Assembly: GCA_034696485.1 (NCBI GenBank) | Contig: JAQIWT010001510.1 | Span: 1-10,530 of the forward strand | Length of the DNA stretch: 10,530 nucleotides | From: Isohypsibius dastychi | Taxonomy: Eukaryota; Tardigrada; Eutardigrada; Parachela; Isohypsibiidae | Reading direction: 5' to 3' | In this document: piece by piece, positions 7,026 to 10,530 of the stretch | Numbering within the stretch: position 1 is the stretch's first letter | How the letters are laid out: each line of letters opens with the position of its first letter | Position numbers and translations under genes: made by a program | Notes under the pieces: model-generated | Told to the model about the DNA's origin: nothing | Seen by the model: the letters and a program-made list of their open reading frames with translations, nothing else | Databases searched by the model: none

Positions 7026-7600
7026 TGATAGCTCACGATTCGATGAAAATTCGTTCATTAATCTTCAGAGTAAGAATGGTTTACCGGGTCTTGAATAGTT
7101 TATTAGTTCAATCAGATTCCTCCACCGGCCAAATATGATTATTTTTGGTCACTCTGAAACTCTCGTCATATTTGACGGTCGTTTTACTAGTGAGTGTCCT
7201 CATGATTTGCAAAAGGTTCAGTTTAAATTCAGTTCAAATTCAGGCCAATTCAGTTAGCGTTCATCTCTGCGAGGCAGACACTGGCCAGTCCCAAGAGCAT
7301 TAGATATCCAATGCTCTTGCCCATCGACGAGCATTGAAGGAGATCAGCTCTTGGCCTCCTTCAGTGCTCCTGGCCTATCGAACATGCCATGCTCCGCCTG
7401 TGAATCAAGCGTAGTTTTACTATGAAGTATCGATTAAGTCATACGCATAGAGACGGCTCACCCTATTCGATTCACTTCCTCTAGTCTTCGACACACAATT
7501 TCTGATTTTCAAAATAACATTTCGAAACTCAGCTTTGTAGATCAACCGCTCACATCTTCAATCAACTGTTATTTCTATTAACCTTTATTAAGCTTTCTAG
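7026..7600. promoter_or_regulatory. 5' flank of copy C
   Basis: No gene is seen here. Patches align with the copy B flank, including the identical 15-mer at 7115-7129 and the block around GAAGTATCGATTAA. A degenerate run of AATTCAG-type words lies at about 7218-7256 and paired hairpins at 7292-7369. The last bases before the start, CTTTCTAG|ATG, resemble a splice acceptor. An in-frame TAG directly precedes the ATG. Confidence 0.5.
7292..7369. repeat. Two adjacent inverted repeats sharing the word GAGCATT
   Basis: The first is CAAGAGCATT (7292-7301) against AATGCTCTTG (7310-7319), perfect with an 8-base loop. The second is GAGCATTGAAGGA (7329-7341) against TCCTTCAGTGCTC (7357-7369), matching 12 of 13 positions. 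They lie where the copy B flank has its 26-bp palindrome, although the sequences differ. Confidence 0.65.
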
Positions 7601-9498
7601 ATGGAATCTAATCGAGCCAACTTGTTCAGCAATGCAGTATTCGGCGATTTGAGAAGCGATCCGCTCCGCTTGAGCACTGATGGCATCACTAAAACAGAAT
7701 CTTCGAAATCAGAACGTCCCAGTAGCCAGAATTCACCTCCAGTACCGTACAATGTGGAGAAATTCAGATCAGTTTATATGCTGCCCTACAATCCCGGAAC
7801 ACCATTTGGAGACGCTTTTGTCATCAAACAGGTTACCTATTCGCATTTTTGCGATCGCCCTGATGACGAAATAAAGATGAGCATTTGCTTTTCAGATGTT
7901 TTCACATTTCGAAGTACAATATGGTATTTTGAATCGGATTCTTCAGCACTTGGAGACACTGCCATCAACTGTGCAACTCAAATTCCAAGCAGTCGGCTTG
8001 GGTAGCCTGACTGCCAGCGAGCGAACGATACTTCTCCGAATGGCGGCTATTCATTACACTGACCCATTCTCTTGCGTCGAGATGTTTCTCGACGTGGGCC
8101 TTCTTCACACATCGCCGATCTCCGGATACATAGACTTTAGAAACAATCAGGCCATCATCTCCATAACTAAGCGATACGAGGCCATGAAACGCTGTTACAA
8201 ACCAACTCAAGATCTCCATTTACGAGTGCTCCAGACACTGATAAGCAACGGATGTAGACATGACCAGTGCTCGAACTATAAATGGAAGGAACACGACCCG
8301 CGCTGGATTCTCCGTTGGATGTTAGACCGAGATTCACTCTGCGATACATATCCATTGACCGATTTTGAGCTGCTTCTTGACGCAATTGCTGGAAGTCACT
8401 GGAACTATCCTGATACGGAATTTTGGAGTTTTCTTGTCCATGCAATGTTCACTGCAGATTTTCTCCCTGTCCGGCTTGTGAACACAGATGCAGTAAAAGT
8501 CCTAATTGATCGTGGTGTACCAATTGAAGACGAGGCGCTTATTGACTGGATCGCCGAACTTTTATTTTACACGTCAAATCGACCATATTGGCAGCGATGG
8601 GGGTCGTGTCCTGACATGGCCATTAATGTACTTATGATGGAGTCAAAAAAACATCTCTGGCAGAAGCCGGTTTCCGGATGGTCATATTTGCATAATACGC
8701 AATTCGGAGGAATAGTAGTTACCCCACGCCAGCTTGGTCTCAGGTGAACTATGAAATATCCCTCGGATCACTTGCTCCTGCGTTTTTTTTGGTCAAACAA
8801 ATTGTTTCAGTGCGTTTCTTAATGGAGAGCATTGGATGGAGAACGATGCTCCAGACTACGATTTGATTGACTTGTATTTTGCAAAAGGTCACCTGGCTCC
8901 ACCATCTAAAGTTATCAACATTGCTCTAAGCCGAAAAGGCTTAAGTTTTGTATTCACGATCGCTCACTGTTGTTACAAGAGAGGAATACCAATTCTGACC
9001 TCGATAACCAAGCATCTTCCAGTTAGGGAACTGTTATACAGTACTCGAACATTTGCCGGACTCCTCGCCGAAATGGTCAGACGAAGCGACACGTCATGTC
9101 CACGGTCTTTTCTGGCAAACCTCGAATCCTTCCACACCGGGAAAAAACAATTTATCACCATCTCAAAGCTCAGCCAGTTGTGTATTGCCGTAGTTCCAAA
9201 GGTTTACCTCCAACCGAACGACCACGAAAAGCTTCCCGAGCAATCGTCAGCTCTGACCAACATACCTATCCACCCAGTGCTTGTTCTCCCCCCAGATATA
9301 GCCAGTGTTGTTCCGCCTAGTGTCCTGCCAGATATACTTCTGCACGGACTGCAAGAAAAGCTTTTAGTCAATTTAATCTTGTTTTGGTCACCAAAATGTG
9401 ACTGCCAGAAGAACTGTCTGATCATTTCGGTAATATTTTTCTGGTATGCTCTGAATATATGTCTCAGTCAGTGTGATAAAAAAATCAATCTGGTGTAG
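7601..9498 (+). CDS. Copy C: complete three-exon ankyrin/SOCS-box-like protein (588 aa)
   Basis: Join: 7601-7831, 7896-8743 and 8811-9498. The start is fixed by an in-frame TAG directly before the ATG. Residues 1-77 (exon 1) are a Ser/Pro-rich N-terminus. Exon 2 (78-359) has ankyrin-like helix pairs near 121-147 (TILLRMAAIHYTDPFSCVEM), 184-197 (LHLRVLQTLISNGC) and 275-287 (DAVKVLIDRGVPI), with a strongly conserved DPRWILRWMLDRDSLCD stretch. Exon 3 has a pair near 403-421 ending CCYKRGIPI, then a SOCS-box-like region at about 478-540: KLSQLCIAVV (BC box pattern) and VVPPSVLPDILL (Cul5-box-like). By ASB-family analogy it is an adaptor for an Elongin BC-Cul5 ubiquitin ligase, which is inference. 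After residue about 541 the protein leaves the frame used by A and B because one base is missing near 9356-9360. The result is a novel 45-50-residue tail containing a hydrophobic stretch (LIISVIFFWYALNICL). Confidence 0.85.
7832..7895 (+). other. Copy C intron 1 (64 nt, phase 0)
   Basis: The donor is CAG|GTTACC and the acceptor is TTTTCAG|ATGTTTTC. The position and much of the sequence match copy B intron 1. Its length is not a multiple of three, so retention shifts the frame and truncates the protein. Confidence 0.85.
8744..8810 (+). other. Copy C intron 2 (67 nt, phase 2)
   Basis: The donor is CTCAG|GTGAAC and the acceptor is TTGTTTCAG|TGCG. Retention meets TGA at 8745-8747. The splice creates a Ser codon and continues AFLNGEHW, matching copy B. 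A T-run (8783-8790) lies in the pyrimidine-rich part. Confidence 0.85.
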
Positions 9499-9811
9499 GT
9501 TTTTATACGATATACGTTTTATACGACGTTTTCATACCGCTGCCAGTACTGAAATGAAACCTAATCAAGAGATACCTAATCAAGGGCTACCAGTAGAGAC
9601 AACAATTCCGGCCATTGCTGGGATTTATATAAAATTCCGGCCACCCCACTTTTTGTAAGCTGACTGACAGAAACTATATATCATTCGAAAGATCTTTTTA
9701 AGATCTATCGATTGATGTCACATCTGGCGAGAAAAAATCAAAACCAAGAAAACAGCACTTTGCTGAAACTTCCACAGAAACACTTATTGATTGGTAGGTA
9801 AGTACCTGGTC
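9499..9811. other. Downstream of copy C: no gene seen
   Basis: Short repeats only: ACCTAATCAAG at 9559 and 9574; the direct repeat AATTCCGGCCA at 9604-9614 and 9633-9643, which brackets a palindromic TATA-like TTTATATAAA (9624-9633); and AGATCT words near 9690-9705. No close polyadenylation signal for copy C is visible; the nearest downstream AATAAA is near 9973. Confidence 0.45.
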
Positions 9812-9863
9812 CCTCGACAGAATCACCTCGACAGAATCACAGTAAGTCCCTCGACAGAATCAC
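9812..9863. repeat. Three near-tandem copies of CTCGACAGAATCAC
   Basis: Copies lie at 9813-9826, 9827-9840 and 9850-9863. The first two abut and the third is separated by AGTAAGTCC. The words CCCTC and CCCTG recur just downstream as the foldback begins. Confidence 0.8.
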
Positions 9864-9898
9864 CCTCTCCTACGGCATTACTTCCCTGTCCCTCGGTC

Positions 9899-10101
9899 AT
9901 TATGTCCCTGCTTCTACGGCAGTACCTACTACTGATCCATGTGGTCAGTACCTCCTACTCGTACGAAAACGTAATAAATTAGTTTGTCGAACAACAAAAT
10001 TCTGAAATTGACTCGAGCAGAATGGAGATGTCAGGCTAATTAGCAGAATTACTGACCACAGGGATCAGTAGGAGGTACTGCCATAGGAGCAGGGACATAA
10101 T
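9899..10101. repeat. 203-bp foldback with 52-bp arms
   Basis: The left arm 9899-9950 (begins ATTATGTCCCTGCTTCTACG) and the right arm 10050-10101 are reverse complements at 48 of 52 positions, around a 99-base loop. This may be a foldback or MITE-like element, but no clear target duplication flanks it. No coding potential is evident inside. Confidence 0.75.
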
Positions 10102-10530
10102 TCGCAAGCGCACCCCCGAAGGGGTTGACCGTCCAGGGGGTTTAGCAGGACAAACAAGCTCAGGTTGCAGACAACTGAATATTTCCAGCAAGCGATGGAT
10201 GATTTATCGATCCTCGTAAAAAATTTTGTACCCTTTCCAGAATCCGCAATATATATTGTATTGGGAAAAAAAATATTGTAACAACTTGCCGAGGAGATCA
10301 CATAATCGATTGTGGATGCGAGTGGCGCGTTCAGACTGTTGTACATGGAGAGGAATCACGTTACGCCTTATAAAAGTCTGGAATAGCTGTGGCAGGCGAA
10401 CAGTTCAACAAGACGAAAAAAAAGTCTGATCGCATTCGCATTCCCCTAGAATGTGCACGGATGGATGACCGGCGGGCAGATTACAGCGTTCCGGTCCGCA
10501 TAGCCTGCGCTGCGCTTTGAAAGGCGAATG
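10102..10530. other. Right end of window: no convincing gene
   Basis: The segment is richer in GC than the regions around it, with small hairpins such as ACCCC-CGAA-GGGGT near 10111-10125. The longest forward frame (10226-10429) and the reverse one (10065-10346) match nothing I recognise. The DNA may continue into a repeat beyond the window. Confidence 0.35.

Noticed and set aside
8167-8445. Reverse open frame opposite copy C exon 2
   Set aside because: A shadow of the real exon; the same applies to the frames near 2280-2534, 7965-8219, 8973-9161 and 9204-9425.
9812-9863. Short repeats considered as a CRISPR array
   Set aside because: Two of the three units abut without a spacer, the repeat is 14 bp, and the context is eukaryotic.
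10226-10429. Possible LINE reverse-transcriptase tail (IKVWNSC resembling a WNSLP-type end)
   Set aside because: The resemblance is only a few residues and no upstream reverse-transcriptase motifs are visible.

Overview
The window looks like nuclear DNA of a metazoan. Genes are split by short GT-AG introns (56-67 nt), non-coding stretches are long, there is no operon-like packing and there are no bacterial ribosome-binding sites. Three different eukaryotic cut-and-paste transposon footprints are visible. The main family carries ankyrin-like helix pairs followed by a SOCS-box-like C-terminus, a combination known from animals. I cannot assign a phylum.

The backbone is a tandem, same-strand array of one gene family. 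Copy A is present only as its last exon (1-550). Copy B (1857-3733) and copy C (7601-9498) are complete three-exon genes whose introns fall at identical positions and phases (phase 0, then phase 2). Joining the exons gives uninterrupted proteins of 585 and 588 residues. The C-terminus has an Elongin BC-box-like motif (L-x3-C-x3-V/L) and a Cul5-box-like Pro-rich segment. This suggests substrate adaptors of a cullin-RING E3 ubiquitin ligase (ankyrin-SOCS, ASB-like). That function is inference from motifs.

Between the full genes lie relics of a second, divergent subfamily, each holding only the exon-3 module: relic 1 (676-1239, one frameshift) and relic 2 (6284-7025, stops, frameshifts and a transposon insertion). 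Non-coding sequence after each relic is also conserved, so the duplicated unit seems to have been relic plus gene, about 3.2 kb long.

In the B-C interval about 2.4 kb of unrelated DNA (about 3810-6280) interrupts the unit. It holds a degraded, intronless-looking gene of unknown identity (5214-6233). A 404-bp Tc1/mariner-pogo-type MITE lies in its presumed 5' leader (4794-5197), and a 241-bp PIF/Harbinger-type MITE lies inside its reading frame (5731-5971). A 321-bp hAT-type MITE splits relic 2 (6384-6704).

The region after copy C (9499-10530) has no convincing gene. It holds a small tandem repeat, a 203-bp foldback with 52-bp arms, and minor repeats. Individual copies are diverging in ways that change the protein: B has a shifted start region, C has a frameshifted and extended C-terminus, and the relics are decaying. 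This is a birth-and-death pattern for a putative recognition-protein array.
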